Shown piece after piece: positions 1 to 9,425 of a DNA stretch of 64,000 bases. The position numbers and the translations under genes were made by a program. The stretch is from an uncultured cyanobacterium (GTDB lineage: Bacteria; Cyanobacteriota; Cyanobacteriia; Cyanobacteriales; Nostocaceae), in the NCBI GenBank assembly GCA_903848645.1, contig CAINGU010000032.1:16460-80459 (forward strand), read 5' to 3'. Numbering within the stretch: the stretch's first letter is position 1; every line of letters begins with the position of its first letter. The notes below the pieces were generated by a model. That model saw only the letters and a list, made by a program, of their open reading frames with translations, searched no databases and was not told the origin of the DNA.

Positions 1-516
1 GATTTGATGAATAAGTGTAATTTACATACTATTCTCAGATTGCCAACGGGAATATTTTATGCTCAAGGTGTGAAAACCAATGTCTTATTTTTCCAACGGG
101 GAACAACGGAAAAGGACAATACTAAGAATGTTTGGATTTACGATATGCGGACAAATATGCCCAGTTTTGGGAAGCGGATTCCCTTAACTGCTGGGCATTT
201 TACCGAGTTTGAGCAGTGTTATGGTGATGATCCTAATGGTCATAGTCTGCGGGTAGATTTGGGGGAAAATGGGCGGTTTCGCTGCTTTACGCGGGAGCAA
301 ATTCAGAACCGTAATGAAAACCTCGATATTTCTTGGCTGCGGGATGATAGTTTGCAATCTGGAGATGATTTACCTGAACCGGAGGTAATTGCATCTGAAA
401 TTATGGAGAAACTGCGAATTGCAACTCAGGAAATGGCAGCTTTATTAATCTTGCTGGAAGGGGAAGAAGCCGCAGAAGCTGTAACTGCTTCGGTGGGGTT
501 GCCTGGTTTAGAATAA
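1..516 (+). CDS. hsdM: Type I restriction-modification DNA methyltransferase subunit (3' part)
   Basis: The reading frame is open from the first base and ends at 516, so only the last 171 residues are visible. The segment LPTGIFYAQGVKTNVLFF is typical of the region after the catalytic NPPF/Y motif in HsdM N6-adenine methyltransferases. The C-terminal part is hydrophilic and probably helical, as expected for the contacts with HsdS. HsdM works with the specificity subunit encoded at 1363-2907 to methylate the recognition site. The catalytic motifs lie outside the window. hsdR is not in view and may lie upstream. Confidence 0.9.
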   Translation, partial: DLMNKCNLHTILRLPTGIFYAQGVKTNVLFFQRGTTEKDNTKNVWIYDMRTNMPSFGKRIPLTAGHFTEFEQCYGDDPNGHSLRVDLGENGRFRCFTREQIQNRNENLDISWLRDDSLQSGDDLPEPEVIASEIMEKLRIATQEMAALLILLEGEEAAEAVTASVGLPGLE

Positions 517-529
517 AAATGCGCCAATT

Positions 530-690
530 AAATATAAAACCTCTCTCCTACCTCTCCCCTACCTCTCCCTAACCCTCTCCTACAAGGAGAGGGAAAAGGA
601 ATAACTCTTAATACTGGAGAGGCTTTGACTCCCCCTTCCCTGGTAGGGAAGGGGGTTGGGGGGTTAGGTTTATATTATATTTTTTAACGC
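530..690. repeat. C/T-rich intergenic stretch with two perfect hairpins
   Basis: The 221-base gap between hsdM and the next gene holds repeated CTCTCCC-type words. It has two perfect inverted repeats: CCCTCTCC/GGAGAGGG (573-580 with 586-593) and a 10-bp stem CCCCCTTCCC/GGGAAGGGGG (631-640 with 646-655). Sequences like these are common dispersed intergenic elements in filamentous cyanobacteria. They may also act as a transcription terminator or processing site inside the hsd locus. Confidence 0.6.
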
Positions 691-737
691 CCACTTACTT
701 ACAATTGTTTTAACTCTTTAACAAGGAGAAAAAGACT

Positions 738-977
738 ATGAATAGTATAAAAATGCGCTCTCATGTGGGTAAAGATGGGATTTTGCATTTACAAATTCCT
801 GTAGGAATAACAGACAAAGAAATAGAAATCATGGTTATTTATCAACCATTAGAAACACCAATTCCACAAAAATCACCGGAAGAATTAGGCTGGATGCCTG
901 GTTTTTTTGAAGAGGTAATTGGTGGTTGGGTAGGAGAACCACTGGAAAGAGCAGAACAGGGAGAAACAGAAAAATGA
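738..977 (+). CDS. Small antitoxin-like protein (VapC-partner type)
   Basis: This 79-residue protein starts at ATG 738 behind a good AAGGAG site at 723-728. The N-terminal pattern (MRSHVGKDGILHLQIPVG) followed by a beta-rich segment and an ELGWMPGFFEEVIGGW-type C-terminus resembles small cyanobacterial proteins usually found directly upstream of PIN-domain (VapC) toxins. No PIN gene follows here. It overlaps the next gene by ATGA (974-977), so the two are probably translationally coupled. The antitoxin role is inferred from family resemblance. Confidence 0.6.
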   Translation: MNSIKMRSHVGKDGILHLQIPVGITDKEIEIMVIYQPLETPIPQKSPEELGWMPGFFEEVIGGWVGEPLERAEQGETEK

Positions 978-1225
978 TTATTGAACAAGCCATTTTAGAA
1001 AAAGTGCGAGTATTATCACCAGCAAAGCAACAAGAAGTTTTGGCTTTTGTTGAGCTTTTGCAAAATGATGAATGGGAATTTTTATATAAAGGAAAATTTA
1101 AGGAACTACAGCAGAAAATTAAGGTGGGAATTGAAGCGGCTGAACAGGGTGAAGTTGTAGATGCACAAGAGGTATTTCAACGGTTACGGGAAAAACTACA
1201 ACATAAACGAAATCAGGCTGGTTAA
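974..1225 (+). CDS. Small antitoxin-like / DUF2281-like protein
   Basis: I place the start at ATG 974, overlapping the upstream stop as ATGA, giving 83 residues. A longer in-frame start at 926 would run through the preceding gene and is unlikely. The N-terminus (AILEKVRVLSPAKQQEVLAF) resembles short cyanobacterial DUF2281-type proteins. The C-terminus (GIEAAEQGEVVDAQEVFQRL) resembles ParD-type antitoxin tails. A 24-codon ORF at 1228-1302 follows immediately, too short to be a recognisable toxin. The gene therefore looks like an antitoxin without an obvious toxin, set between hsdM and hsdS. Confidence 0.6.
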   Translation: MIIEQAILEKVRVLSPAKQQEVLAFVELLQNDEWEFLYKGKFKELQQKIKVGIEAAEQGEVVDAQEVFQRLREKLQHKRNQAG

Positions 1226-1227
1226 TT

Positions 1228-1302
1228 ATGACTCAAATATATAAAAATGTTCTTTATATTGATATAATTAATGGCAATTCTTTTTTTAACATTGCTGGTT
1301 AA
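1228..1302 (+). other. 24-codon ORF where a toxin gene would be expected
   Basis: An ATG two bases after the preceding stop opens a 24-residue frame (starting MTQIYKNVLYID) that ends at TAA 1302. A toxin gene would normally occupy this position in a toxin-antitoxin pair. The peptide is too short to assign and could be the 5' remnant of a lost toxin gene, or chance. Confidence 0.25.
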
Positions 1303-1362
1303 AAAAATATAAATATACCTCACGCAAAGGCGCAAAGACGCAAAGGATAAGAGATAATTTAC

Positions 1363-2907
1363 ATGAATGATGAATTAATTGAATTGCCTGAAGGTTGGGA
1401 ATGGACAAATTTAGGAGAACTTGTTCTGAATATTCAATATGGATATACTGCTTCTGCAACAGATGAACCCACAAAAATTAAATTTCTTCGTATAACAGAC
1501 CTTCAAGAAAATTCTGTAGATTGGGAAACAGTTCCTTTTTGTGATTGTAGTGAAATAGATAAATATAAATTATTTCCAGGTGATATTGTTGTTGCTAGAA
1601 CAGGTGCAACTACAGGAAAAAGCTTTTTATTAAAACAAATACCGGGAACTACGATTTTTGCATCTTACTTAATTCGTCTTCATACATCAAATTTATGTCC
1701 ACCAGAATACCTTGCATTGTTCATGCAAAGTCCAAAATATTGGAGACAAATTACTACTGTTAGCAAAGGAACTGCACAACCTGGAGCAAATGCTTCTATC
1801 CTTTCAAAATTAATTATTCCTCTACCACCACTCAATGAACAAAAACGAATTGTTGCCAAAATTGAGGAGTTGACCGATCGCTCACAAACAGCCCAGAAAG
1901 CCCTAGAAGCCATACCGCAGTTGTGCGATCGCTTTCGTAAATCCGTCCTCACTGCAGCCTTTAGAGGCGATTTAACAGCCGATTGGCGCGAACAAAATCC
2001 AGATGTTGAACCTGCTTTAAAGCTATTTGTCAACATCATGAATGATCGCCAACAAAAATATAATAAAGAATGTGAAGAACTTTTATTGGAAGGTAAAAAA
2101 CCTCCTAAGTTAACCAAGTTTGAAGTAACAGCTATAAATTGTGATGTTCCAGAAACTTGGATTACCATTTTCGTAGAGTCTGCTTGCTTATTTATTATTG
2201 ACTGCTTACATAGCACCCCTAAATTTGTAGATGACGGTGAATATTGTATTGATACAACTTGTATTGAGCCATGCAAAATTAATTGGAATCAAGCAAGAAA
2301 GGTTAGTTATGAAGATTTTCTCACAAGAACCAGTAGAATGATTCCTAAAGAGAATGATATTTTGTTTAGTAGGGAAGGAACAATTGGTACAGTAGTAAAA
2401 GTTCCTAATTCTCCTAAACTTTGTTTAGGTCAAAGAATGATGATGTTTAGATTTTCTCCTTATATTCTTCCCGAATATGCAGAATTCTATCTACAATCAC
2501 CTATTTTTAAGCAGCAGTATAAACCTCTAATTTTAGGTTCTACATCTCCACATCTAAATATTGGAGATATTAGAAGACTAGGTTTTATAGTTCCACCACT
2601 AGCAGAACAAATAGAAATTGTAAAATGTGTTAAATCTGTATTAAAAATTATTGACAATATCGAAAAACAATACCAACAAGCAAAAGAAAAACTAGATCAA
2701 CTCAATCAATCAATATTATCGAAAGCCTTCCGAGGAGAACTCGTTCCCCAAGATCCTAATGATGAACCAGCATCAAAATTACTAGAAAGAATTAAAACAG
2801 AAAGAGAAAAAATCAACAACAACAAACCAAAAAGCCAACGCAAAACCAAAACCCCAGCAAAACAGGGAACAATCCCAGGAATGGAATCACAGTTCCCTGT
2901 TTCTTGA
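1363..2907 (+). CDS. hsdS: Type I restriction-modification specificity subunit
   Basis: HsdS sets the DNA target of the type I complex. The 514-residue protein has the expected two-fold layout. The first target-recognition domain begins LPEGWEWTNLGEL and ends at the conserved helix region PLPPLNEQKRIVAKIEELTD (about 155-175). The second begins near DVPETWITIF and ends with VPPLAEQIEIVKCV and a long coiled-coil helix. The C-terminal KAFRGELVPQDPNDEPA-type tail is also typical. The two TRDs differ, which implies a bipartite asymmetric target. It lies downstream of hsdM on the same strand, separated by the antitoxin-like pair. Confidence 0.92.
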   Translation: MNDELIELPEGWEWTNLGELVLNIQYGYTASATDEPTKIKFLRITDLQENSVDWETVPFCDCSEIDKYKLFPGDIVVARTGATTGKSFLLKQIPGTTIFASYLIRLHTSNLCPPEYLALFMQSPKYWRQITTVSKGTAQPGANASILSKLIIPLPPLNEQKRIVAKIEELTDRSQTAQKALEAIPQLCDRFRKSVLTAAFRGDLTADWREQNPDVEPALKLFVNIMNDRQQKYNKECEELLLEGKKPPKLTKFEVTAINCDVPETWITIFVESACLFIIDCLHSTPKFVDDGEYCIDTTCIEPCKINWNQARKVSYEDFLTRTSRMIPKENDILFSREGTIGTVVKVPNSPKLCLGQRMMMFRFSPYILPEYAEFYLQSPIFKQQYKPLILGSTSPHLNIGDIRRLGFIVPPLAEQIEIVKCVKSVLKIIDNIEKQYQQAKEKLDQLNQSILSKAFRGELVPQDPNDEPASKLLERIKTEREKINNNKPKSQRKTKTPAKQGTIPGMESQFPVS

Positions 2908-2912
2908 TGATT

Positions 2913-4199
2913 TCAGCTAAACTGTTCCTCAGCGTCCAAATTAAATAACATTTGTAGAGTTTGCATACATCGTCTTCTAGCTTCCACATCTTGCTGGGCG
3001 CGTAATTGCACCATCGGATCATGGAGAATCTTATTTACTATTCCCCTTGTCAAAGCCTCAATTACCTCTTGATGCTTTTCGCCAAATTCCGAACCCAAAC
3101 GAGATAAAGCCTTTTCTAATTCCTGTTCGCGGATAGTTTCGATTTTATTGCGGAGAGAACTAATAGTAGATACAGTTTCTAAACTTCGCCACCAAATATC
3201 AAAAGCTTCAACTTCCTCATCTAAAATCTTCTCAGCTTCCTGCGCCATTTGCCGGCGACTTTCATAATTTTGGGCTACAACCGCCTTCAAATCATCAACA
3301 TTAAAAGCCTTGACATTGGCCAAATCATTGACATCTGCATCCACATTCCGGGGGACAGAAATATCAAATATCATCAATTGTTGATTGGGTTCTAACACCG
3401 TTTCCAACTTCGCCCGATCTAAAATCGGTTCAGTCGAAGAAGTGCTAGTAAATACCATATCACTAGCGGCAATAACTGACATCATTTCTGGCAGCAAATG
3501 GATTTGAATAGGTTGTTCTGGGAACAGTTTCGCCAATTCCTCAGCCCGTCCACGGGAACGATTAACAATACTAATTTGAGTTGCACCTTTAGAAATCAGG
3601 TGTTGTACAAGTAACCGGGACATTTTCCCAGCACCGAGAATAGACACCCGATAAGGAGATAAATTTTCTACTTTCATCTGTGCCAATTCCACAGCGGCCG
3701 AACTGATAGAAACCGCACCAGTTCCAATACTGGTTTCTGTGCGAACCCGTTTACCTGCCGTTAAAGCTTGTTTAAATAACCGATTTAAAATGGTTTTAAT
3801 GCCATTAAATTGTTGTCCCAGTTTATGAGTATTCTTAACTTGAGCGAGAATTTGACCTTCACCCAAAACCAGACTATCCAACCCACCCGCAACCCGTAAA
3901 ATATGGGTGATAGCATCAACATGGAGCAACATAAACAAATGATGTCGCAAAGACATAATCGGCAATTTGCTATGTTCAGAAAGGAACTGAGTCACCTCAT
4001 GAATCCCCTGGGTAGTTTCCTGACTAACAATATAAATTTCTAAGCGGTTACAAGTGCTGAGAATAGCAACTTCATCAACATGAGGATAACTCAGAAGTTG
4101 AGCGATCGCACTTTCAATTTGAGGTTCAGGAATACTTAATTTTTCTCTAACTTCAACTGGGGCTGTTTTATGGCTTAACCCCACTACTGCAATATTCAT
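2913..4199 (-). CDS. hemA: Glutamyl-tRNA reductase
   Basis: This enzyme reduces glutamyl-tRNA to glutamate-1-semialdehyde with NADPH, the first committed step of tetrapyrrole synthesis for chlorophyll, phycobilins and haem. The 428 residues match the usual length. The catalytic cysteine is C50 in STCNRLEIY, and [14 protein letters not shown] at the N-terminus is a family signature. The Rossmann segment [17 protein letters not shown] follows, and the C-terminus is a helical dimerisation domain. The gene is convergent with hsdS and ends 5 bases from it. Its upstream region carries a 73-bp direct duplication (4263-4409). Confidence 0.97.
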   Translation of the reverse strand: MNIAVVGLSHKTAPVEVREKLSIPEPQIESAIAQLLSYPHVDEVAILSTCNRLEIYIVSQETTQGIHEVTQFLSEHSKLPIMSLRHHLFMLLHVDAITHILRVAGGLDSLVLGEGQILAQVKNTHKLGQQFNGIKTILNRLFKQALTAGKRVRTETSIGTGAVSISSAAVELAQMKVENLSPYRVSILGAGKMSRLLVQHLISKGATQISIVNRSRGRAEELAKLFPEQPIQIHLLPEMMSVIAASDMVFTSTSSTEPILDRAKLETVLEPNQQLMIFDISVPRNVDADVNDLANVKAFNVDDLKAVVAQNYESRRQMAQEAEKILDEEVEAFDIWWRSLETVSTISSLRNKIETIREQELEKALSRLGSEFGEKHQEVIEALTRGIVNKILHDPMVQLRAQQDVEARRRCMQTLQMLFNLDAEEQFS

Positions 4200-4262
4200 T
4201 TTTTAAATAGGTAATTGGTAATTGGTAATGGGTAATTGGGATCAAGATTTTCGGATTCAATC

Positions 4263-4409
4263 TCTGAATCAGGATACCCAAGATTAAAGGATGAACCGGA
4301 TACAAGATTTTTGGTAAATACTAAATCCTGCAAATGTCTGAATCAGGATACCCAAGATTAAAGGATGAACCGGATACAAGATTTTTGGTAAATACTAAAT
4401 CCTGCAAAT
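4263..4409. repeat. Tandem 73-bp direct duplication upstream of hemA
   Basis: Two identical 73-base copies (4263-4335 and 4337-4409) repeat with a period of 74 bases. The sequence belongs to the AATCAGGAT.../AAATCCTG... family that recurs near 23785-23828 and 28028-28075. It lies between the glpX stop and the hemA start, in the presumed hemA leader or promoter region. Confidence 0.85.
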
Positions 4410-4450
4410 CCTTAAATCCTGTAAATCCTGATTCAGACGATCACCATTGA

Positions 4451-5488
4451 CTACCGCAATTGGATAACCTGGGGTTCGTCAACCAAGTGAACTGTATCCA
4501 CAAACCGAGCGGTTTTAGATTGGCTAGAAATAACCAAACTTTGGGTTCTAATTCCACCATGGAAGAAGCGCACACCATCCATCAGAGTTCCAGGAGTGAT
4601 ACCGCAACCAGCAAATAGCACTGTTTCACCAGAAGCTAATTCATCAGCGTTATAAACCTTATCTCCATCAGTAATACCCATTTCGTTTAGACGGGCAAGA
4701 TTACCTTCTCTGCTTTCACCAATCAAACCAGTTTGGACAACGGCTGGATCATAGATTAGTTGTCCTTGGAAGTGTCCACCCAAGCAACGTAAAGCCGCAG
4801 CAGAAATTACACCTTCGGGAGCAGCACCGATACCCATTAAAGCATGAATATTAGTACCAGCAAAAGCGCAACAGATAGCAGCAGAAACGTCACCATCGCT
4901 GATGAGTCTAACTCTTGCTCCAGCGGTGCGAATTTCTTGAATGAGGTCTTTGTGACGGGGACGATCCATGACTACTACTACCAATTCCTCAACGGAACGG
5001 TTTAAGCACTCAGAAAGGATTTTTAGGTTTTCTGTAGCAGATTTGTTGATATCAACCTTACCTTTAGCCGCTGGTGGTGCAGCGAGTTTCTTCATGTAGA
5101 AGTCAGGAGCAGCAAATAAACCACCCTTTTCAGAAATTGCCAAAACTGCCATAGAGCCATTTTGACCGTAAGCAACCAGGTTAGTACCTTCGCAAGGGTC
5201 AACAGCGATGTCAATTTCTACAAGTTCTTCAATATTACAGACACTAGCAGCATTGGGTTGAGTACAGATACCAACTTCTTCACCGATATAAAGCATAGGA
5301 GCTTCGTCCCGTTCGCCTTCACCGATGACGATGCGACCACGCATATGGATTTTGTTCATCCGTTCGCGCATCGCTTCCACTGCTACTTGGTCAGCAATGT
5401 TCTTTTCGCCCTTACCCATCCACTTAGAAGAAGCGATCGCTGCTTGCTCAACTACTTCTATAATCTCTAACCCAAGAGTATTTTCCAC
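4451..5488 (-). CDS. glpX: Class II fructose-1,6-/sedoheptulose-1,7-bisphosphatase
   Basis: This is the Calvin-cycle bisphosphatase of cyanobacteria, which removes the C1 phosphate of fructose-1,6- and sedoheptulose-1,7-bisphosphate. The 345 residues show the metal-binding DPCEGTN motif (97-103) of the Li-sensitive phosphatase fold. They also show [19 protein letters not shown] and the C-terminal [15 protein letters not shown] expected of the GlpX class. It is transcribed divergently from the pilin-like gene at 5697. Its downstream neighbour on the same strand is hemA, but a 250-base repeat-bearing gap makes co-transcription uncertain. Confidence 0.95.
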   Translation of the reverse strand: MENTLGLEIIEVVEQAAIASSKWMGKGEKNIADQVAVEAMRERMNKIHMRGRIVIGEGERDEAPMLYIGEEVGICTQPNAASVCNIEELVEIDIAVDPCEGTNLVAYGQNGSMAVLAISEKGGLFAAPDFYMKKLAAPPAAKGKVDINKSATENLKILSECLNRSVEELVVVVMDRPRHKDLIQEIRTAGARVRLISDGDVSAAICCAFAGTNIHALMGIGAAPEGVISAAALRCLGGHFQGQLIYDPAVVQTGLIGESREGNLARLNEMGITDGDKVYNADELASGETVLFAGCGITPGTLMDGVRFFHGGIRTQSLVISSQSKTARFVDTVHLVDEPQVIQLR

Positions 5489-5696
5489 GAGTATCCCCTC
5501 TAAATTACTTGTCTTAGCGTCGTTTGATTAGCTATTTCAGTTTTCAAGTTTACCAAAACAAGGATACATATTAGAAAAAAGTCTGGAATAGTAACTATGT
5601 TAAGTTTTGCTGCTACCTACTGCTAATATGTAGTCAAGGAAATATGTATATGGTACTGTATCGTTGTTATTCAGGCTTTTAAGTATCATTACGCTT

Positions 5697-6305
5697 ATGG
5701 ATAGTAAAAACTCACTCACACTAGGAATTGCAGCCGTTACTGCGGTTGTGATTACTGGTAGTTTTCCATTATTAGCGAAAGCAGTTCCACTACCTTCACT
5801 GCTGGGTCAAGTAAATAAAGCCAAGCAAGCAGAAGCAAAAAATTACAGCGGAACGGTTAATCGGGCAGAACAGGCTTATTATTTGGAATTTCAAAAATTT
5901 GCTAACAGTTTAGATGAATTGCAAGTAGGTATAAAACCAGTCACAGATAATTACTCCTATGGTCTTATTGGCATAGATAACGAGGGTAATGTTAATGGTT
6001 CTATGGAGTTTTATGGCAAAGGTAATAACGATAAACCATATAAACTGATTGTAATTAATCAAAAAGGTATCCCAACTACAGCAGTCCAGTTTGTTGCTGT
6101 ACCAGTCAAAAATGGATTAAAAAGTGGATTAAAAAGTTATACTGGGGGCGTTTTTACAATAAAAGCTGATCAAGTAACAGGAGAAAGTTTGACTGTAGCA
6201 ATAGCCTGTGAAAGCGTAACACCATCCAAAGATATTCCTCCTGCTCCCAAGCTAGTTGATAATCAGCCACAATGTCCTACTGGCTTTGTCAGCCTAGCGA
6301 AATAA
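5697..6305 (+). CDS. Type IV pilin-like G/H family secreted protein
   Basis: I choose ATG 5697 (MDSKNSLTLGIAAV), which directly precedes a hydrophobic signal/anchor segment; a longer start at 5664 adds only 11 residues. The 202-residue protein continues with NRAEQAYYLEFQKF and SLDELQVGIKPVTDNYSYGL, a pattern shared by cyanobacterial proteins annotated as pilin-like (GspH family). It lacks a typical prepilin-peptidase GF/TLxE cleavage site, so it may be a secreted relative rather than a pilus subunit. A paralogue with the same motif is at 36761-37696. A terminator-like hairpin lies downstream at 6463-6488. Confidence 0.75.
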   Translation: MDSKNSLTLGIAAVTAVVITGSFPLLAKAVPLPSLLGQVNKAKQAEAKNYSGTVNRAEQAYYLEFQKFANSLDELQVGIKPVTDNYSYGLIGIDNEGNVNGSMEFYGKGNNDKPYKLIVINQKGIPTTAVQFVAVPVKNGLKSGLKSYTGGVFTIKADQVTGESLTVAIACESVTPSKDIPPAPKLVDNQPQCPTGFVSLAK

Positions 6306-6400
6306 CCTAGTTATACTCAAAATAGCTTAATCCTTTAATTCTACAGGTAAGGGTAAAATGCAATGCTCATAGGTGTCAACTTAACGTAAAATCAACCACA

Positions 6401-6418
6401 CAGGGAATTAATTCCCTG
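6401..6418. repeat. 18-base perfect palindrome
   Basis: CAGGGAATTAATTCCCTG lies in the 321-base gap between the pilin-like gene and the YbjN-like gene. It could be an operator or part of a termination region; its role is unknown. Confidence 0.5.
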
Positions 6419-6462
6419 TTTCATAGCAAATACCACGAAGAAAACAGTTTCTTTATTTCAAT

Positions 6463-6488
6463 CTCATGTTTTTCAACATGAGTTTTTC
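6463..6488 (+). terminator. Rho-independent terminator after the pilin-like gene
   Basis: A perfect 8-bp stem CTCATGTT/AACATGAG with a 4-base loop is followed by TTTTTCTT on the + strand, about 160 bases after the stop at 6305. The rest of the 6306-6626 gap shows no gene. Confidence 0.75.
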
Positions 6489-6626
6489 TTGTTCCCCGTT
6501 CCCTATTCCCTCTGAAATATTTATAAATTAGTCTACCTACTTAGCAGTGCAATAATTGAGTAAATGCGCCTAGCAGGTTAAAATAGTTTTGGTGACAGCC
6601 TCTCCACTGTTCCTTACGAGGCTTTT

Positions 6627-7184
6627 ATGGCAGCAAATCTTAAACAAATAGCCAAGTATCTAGATAATCTTGGTTGGGACTACCGTTTTGATGAAGAAGA
6701 AGACCGAATTATTACAGGTGTCGAAGCTGAAAACATCGAGGATTTTCTGATAGTTGTCCAACTGGATGAAGAAGGGAAATTTTTCCGGCTATTTGCACCC
6801 CAAGTTTTGGCGGAAGTAAAAGACCATCCCCACAAAGACGCTATCCTCCAAACCATGTTGGCTATTTCCTGGGAAACCAAAATGCTGCAATGGGAATATG
6901 ATCCATCCGATGGTGAAATCCGCGCTATCATCGAATTTCCCCTGGAAGACTCCCTGCTCACCGAAAGACAATTTAACCGTTGTCTGAGCGGATTAATCCA
7001 AATCGTGGATACTATTGCCCTGCCGCGGTTGCAAGAGGTGATGGAAACAGGAGCAGATCCGGGAAATATGGATTTAGGAGAAAGATTATTGTTGAGTATT
7101 CAAGAACAAGCTCCTGGATTATTAGAACTCCTAGAAAAAGCCATGGAAGCGCGGAAAAAGCGGGGTAGTTTTGCCGATGAATAA
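6627..7184 (+). CDS. YbjN-domain / type III secretion chaperone-like protein
   Basis: The 185-residue protein is acidic and soluble. Its N-terminal half (residues 1-130) has the alternating helix-strand pattern of the YbjN/CesT-like fold, beginning LKQIAKYLDNLGWDYRFDEE and including FFRLFAPQV and a WEYDPSDGEIRAIIEFPLE strand pair. YbjN relatives are widely conserved in cyanobacteria, but their biochemical role is not established. The next gene on the strand starts 78 bases later and may be co-transcribed. Confidence 0.7.
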   Translation: MAANLKQIAKYLDNLGWDYRFDEEEDRIITGVEAENIEDFLIVVQLDEEGKFFRLFAPQVLAEVKDHPHKDAILQTMLAISWETKMLQWEYDPSDGEIRAIIEFPLEDSLLTERQFNRCLSGLIQIVDTIALPRLQEVMETGADPGNMDLGERLLLSIQEQAPGLLELLEKAMEARKKRGSFADE

Positions 7185-7262
7185 AGCGGATAACTACTGA
7201 AATCGCTCAACTGCAAAGTGATAACCTGATTATATACTGAAATTTTGTAAGGCTGGATTTTT

Positions 7263-7904
7263 ATGACATCCTATGCAACCTCCTCTGCTAAAGCAGAAAT
7301 GAGTGAACTCCGGCGGTTAAAAAGCTTATTACCCCCAGAATTGCAAAGTTGGGTAACAGTTGAAGGCACAGTAGAGGTTAATCCATCCCTGATTCGTTGT
7401 GAAGAAATTGGTAAAGACCAAGTAGAAATTCAAATTGACTTGGTAAAATGGGATGCTCTGGCCATGGATCAGCGTAATTTGCTGTTCTGGCACGAAGTTG
7501 CTCGCGTGCAAAACGACACCATTCCCAAAGATGGTTGGGAAATGGCAGCACTAGCCATTGGTTTAGGTGGTGCTGTGGGTGAATTATGGGTACAGGATGG
7601 CTTATTGCTGGTATTAGCGATGGCGCTTTGTGGCGTTTCTGGTTGGAGATTATATCAAAAAAATAATGGGGATAAACAAGTTAAAGAATTGCTAGATGCT
7701 GACGAAAAAGCGATCGCTCTAGCCACCCGCTTTGGTTATAGTTTACCCAACGCCTATAAAAGTCTGGGTAGCGCCTTAAAGACTTTAGTGGAAAACACTC
7801 CTAGTAAACGTCAGCGTTCTCGTTATGAAGCTAGACTTTCCGCGCTCAAGCGCAGCGCTAACAAAGCCAAAGCTAAATCTCGAAATGACGACTCTGATAT
7901 GTAA
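7263..7904 (+). CDS. DUF3318-type membrane protein
   Basis: This 213-residue protein matches the cyanobacterial DUF3318 pattern. The N-terminal soluble part (SELRRLKSLLPPELQSWVTV) is followed by LLFWHEVARVQNDTIPKDGWE and two hydrophobic segments around residues 92-130 (GLGGAVGELWVQDGLLLVLA). A lysine/arginine-rich C-terminal helix follows. The function is unknown. The HEVARVQ segment recalls a metalloprotease-like HExxH, but the second histidine is absent. It converges on the esterase gene at 7959, with a strong hairpin between them. Confidence 0.75.
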   Translation: MTSYATSSAKAEMSELRRLKSLLPPELQSWVTVEGTVEVNPSLIRCEEIGKDQVEIQIDLVKWDALAMDQRNLLFWHEVARVQNDTIPKDGWEMAALAIGLGGAVGELWVQDGLLLVLAMALCGVSGWRLYQKNNGDKQVKELLDADEKAIALATRFGYSLPNAYKSLGSALKTLVENTPSKRQRSRYEARLSALKRSANKAKAKSRNDDSDM

Positions 7905-7922
7905 AGTCTTGACAAACAGTTA

Positions 7923-7947
7923 GTGGGGTGGGTGATACCCAACCCAC
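7923..7947. terminator. Bidirectional hairpin between convergent genes
   Basis: GTGGGGTGGGT (7923-7933) pairs with ACCCAACCCAC (7937-7947) with one mismatch and a 3-base loop. It sits in the 54-base gap between two convergent genes, a natural place for a shared terminator. Confidence 0.65.
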
Positions 7948-7958
7948 AAAGTATTTAA

Positions 7959-9425
7959 CTATTCTTTGACAGCTTTTGATTTCCGCTTCAACCAAAAAGC
8001 ACCGAAACCTAGCATGATTAAGCCAGCGCTCGCAGTTGGTTCTGGAACTGATGACACAACTTGGGGTGCAAAGCTAGAACCTTTAAGGTCTGCGTCAGTA
8101 AAGCCAAATACATAGAAGCGATTTGGTCCAGCAGTACCAGGAACAAAATCGTTATCGTTGGCTACCCACAGAGTGTGGTTAAGGACACCATTTACAGTAA
8201 TATCTTGACCAATGGCTAGTCCTTCAATTTTGGAGGGAATCTGAGTCTTGGCAATGTTGTTCGGTGAGCCGTTCAGTATATTCACGAGATCAACAAAAGG
8301 TTGAGAGGATTTAGTGACTGCTTTAGTGGAAGCTTGTGTGCCATTCAGACTACTGACATCCTGAGCGCCTGTGAGGTCTATCTTAAACACCTGTTTGATG
8401 CTGGCAGAACTACCGTCTCCCAGACCCTTTCCGTCCCGCTCATCAACCAGAAACTCATGGTCATTCAGTGCCACAATATCACTCACCCCTGATCCAGTTG
8501 TCAAGTTATAGGCATATTCATGGGTAGTCACGCCACTAGCGATGTCAATAGTTACCATCCGCAGCATCTTTGCTGAGTCACCCTTAAGATTTGCATCTTG
8601 GATGAGAGAAGCTTGCACCATAGCAACCAGAGTTTTACCATCGGGTGTGATGGCGAGTCCCTCCATACCCTTGTTAGCAGTGCGTCCAGAGGTATTGCCA
8701 CTAATTTCTGTAGCACCATTTGGAGAAAGATTGTTTACATAGTATTTAGAGGGTAGCGTGAAGGTACGGATGCGCTCGCCAGTTTCACGGTTAAACTGAT
8801 AAATATATGGTCCATACTCGTCGGAAACAAAAGCACTAGTGCCATCATTGGAGAGACGAACGGCTTCTGGGTCTAACCTAGCATCATTGGGATTACCAGA
8901 ATTTTGAGTCGGATCGTAGTTGTCCGAGCGACCTGTAAAGTAGAACTTGTTAGCGGTATTTACAGACGGCCCACCAGAACCAAGACCGAGACCACTTCCT
9001 GTTCCGTAGGTAAGTGGGGTGGAACTATAGAGCAAGGTCGTTTTGTCCAGTGTCGGTGTCAGGGAAAAGGGTTGTGCAGATCCGGGCGCATTGGGTGTCA
9101 GAGTCATGGATATGGTCTGGAGGCGCGAGATAAAAGAGACTGTATCATCTACTGCACTATTATAGGCAGTGGCATTGGGTCCGCGATCAGGCACTGCAAT
9201 GAAGGTGTTACCCCCCGCCCAAGTCAAGCCTGACCCAAGACCCCCAAGGATGTTGCCTGGTAGACCGTTCTCCAGATTGCCTGTTAAGCCGGATAGGTCG
9301 GCATTGACACCTGCGGCAGAGCCAGTGAGTGTACCTGTGGCTAACAGCGTCGCTGCTTGTGCCTGGGATGCACCGATCAACCAGAGGGAGGCGGCGAGGA
9401 CTAGATGGTTGGTAAATTTTGTCAT
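7959..9425 (-). CDS. Phytase-like esterase, secreted, PEP-CTERM anchored
   Basis: The 488-residue protein starts with a signal peptide (LVLAASLWLIGASQAQAA) and ends with a PEP-CTERM tail: VPEP, a hydrophobic stretch and RKSK. Between them is a beta-propeller-like domain of the 'esterase-like activity of phytase' family, with GNTFIAVPDRGPNATAYN, DPEAVRLSNDGTSAFVSDEY, KGMEGLAITPDGKTLVA and DIVALNDHEFLVDERDG. The protein is probably exported and sorted by an exosortase-type system. Substrate is unknown; phosphoester hydrolysis is a family-level inference. A second family member without the sorting tail is at 59460-60647. Confidence 0.85.
   Translation of the reverse strand: MTKFTNHLVLAASLWLIGASQAQAATLLATGTLTGSAAGVNADLSGLTGNLENGLPGNILGGLGSGLTWAGGNTFIAVPDRGPNATAYNSAVDDTVSFISRLQTISMTLTPNAPGSAQPFSLTPTLDKTTLLYSSTPLTYGTGSGLGLGSGGPSVNTANKFYFTGRSDNYDPTQNSGNPNDARLDPEAVRLSNDGTSAFVSDEYGPYIYQFNRETGERIRTFTLPSKYYVNNLSPNGATEISGNTSGRTANKGMEGLAITPDGKTLVAMVQASLIQDANLKGDSAKMLRMVTIDIASGVTTHEYAYNLTTGSGVSDIVALNDHEFLVDERDGKGLGDGSSASIKQVFKIDLTGAQDVSSLNGTQASTKAVTKSSQPFVDLVNILNGSPNNIAKTQIPSKIEGLAIGQDITVNGVLNHTLWVANDNDFVPGTAGPNRFYVFGFTDADLKGSSFAPQVVSSVPEPTASAGLIMLGFGAFWLKRKSKAVKE

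Noticed and set aside
1680..2276. Long minus-strand ORF inside hsdS
   Set aside because: It is a shadow of hsdS in another frame with no domain or motif, and the hsdS protein is clearly recognisable.
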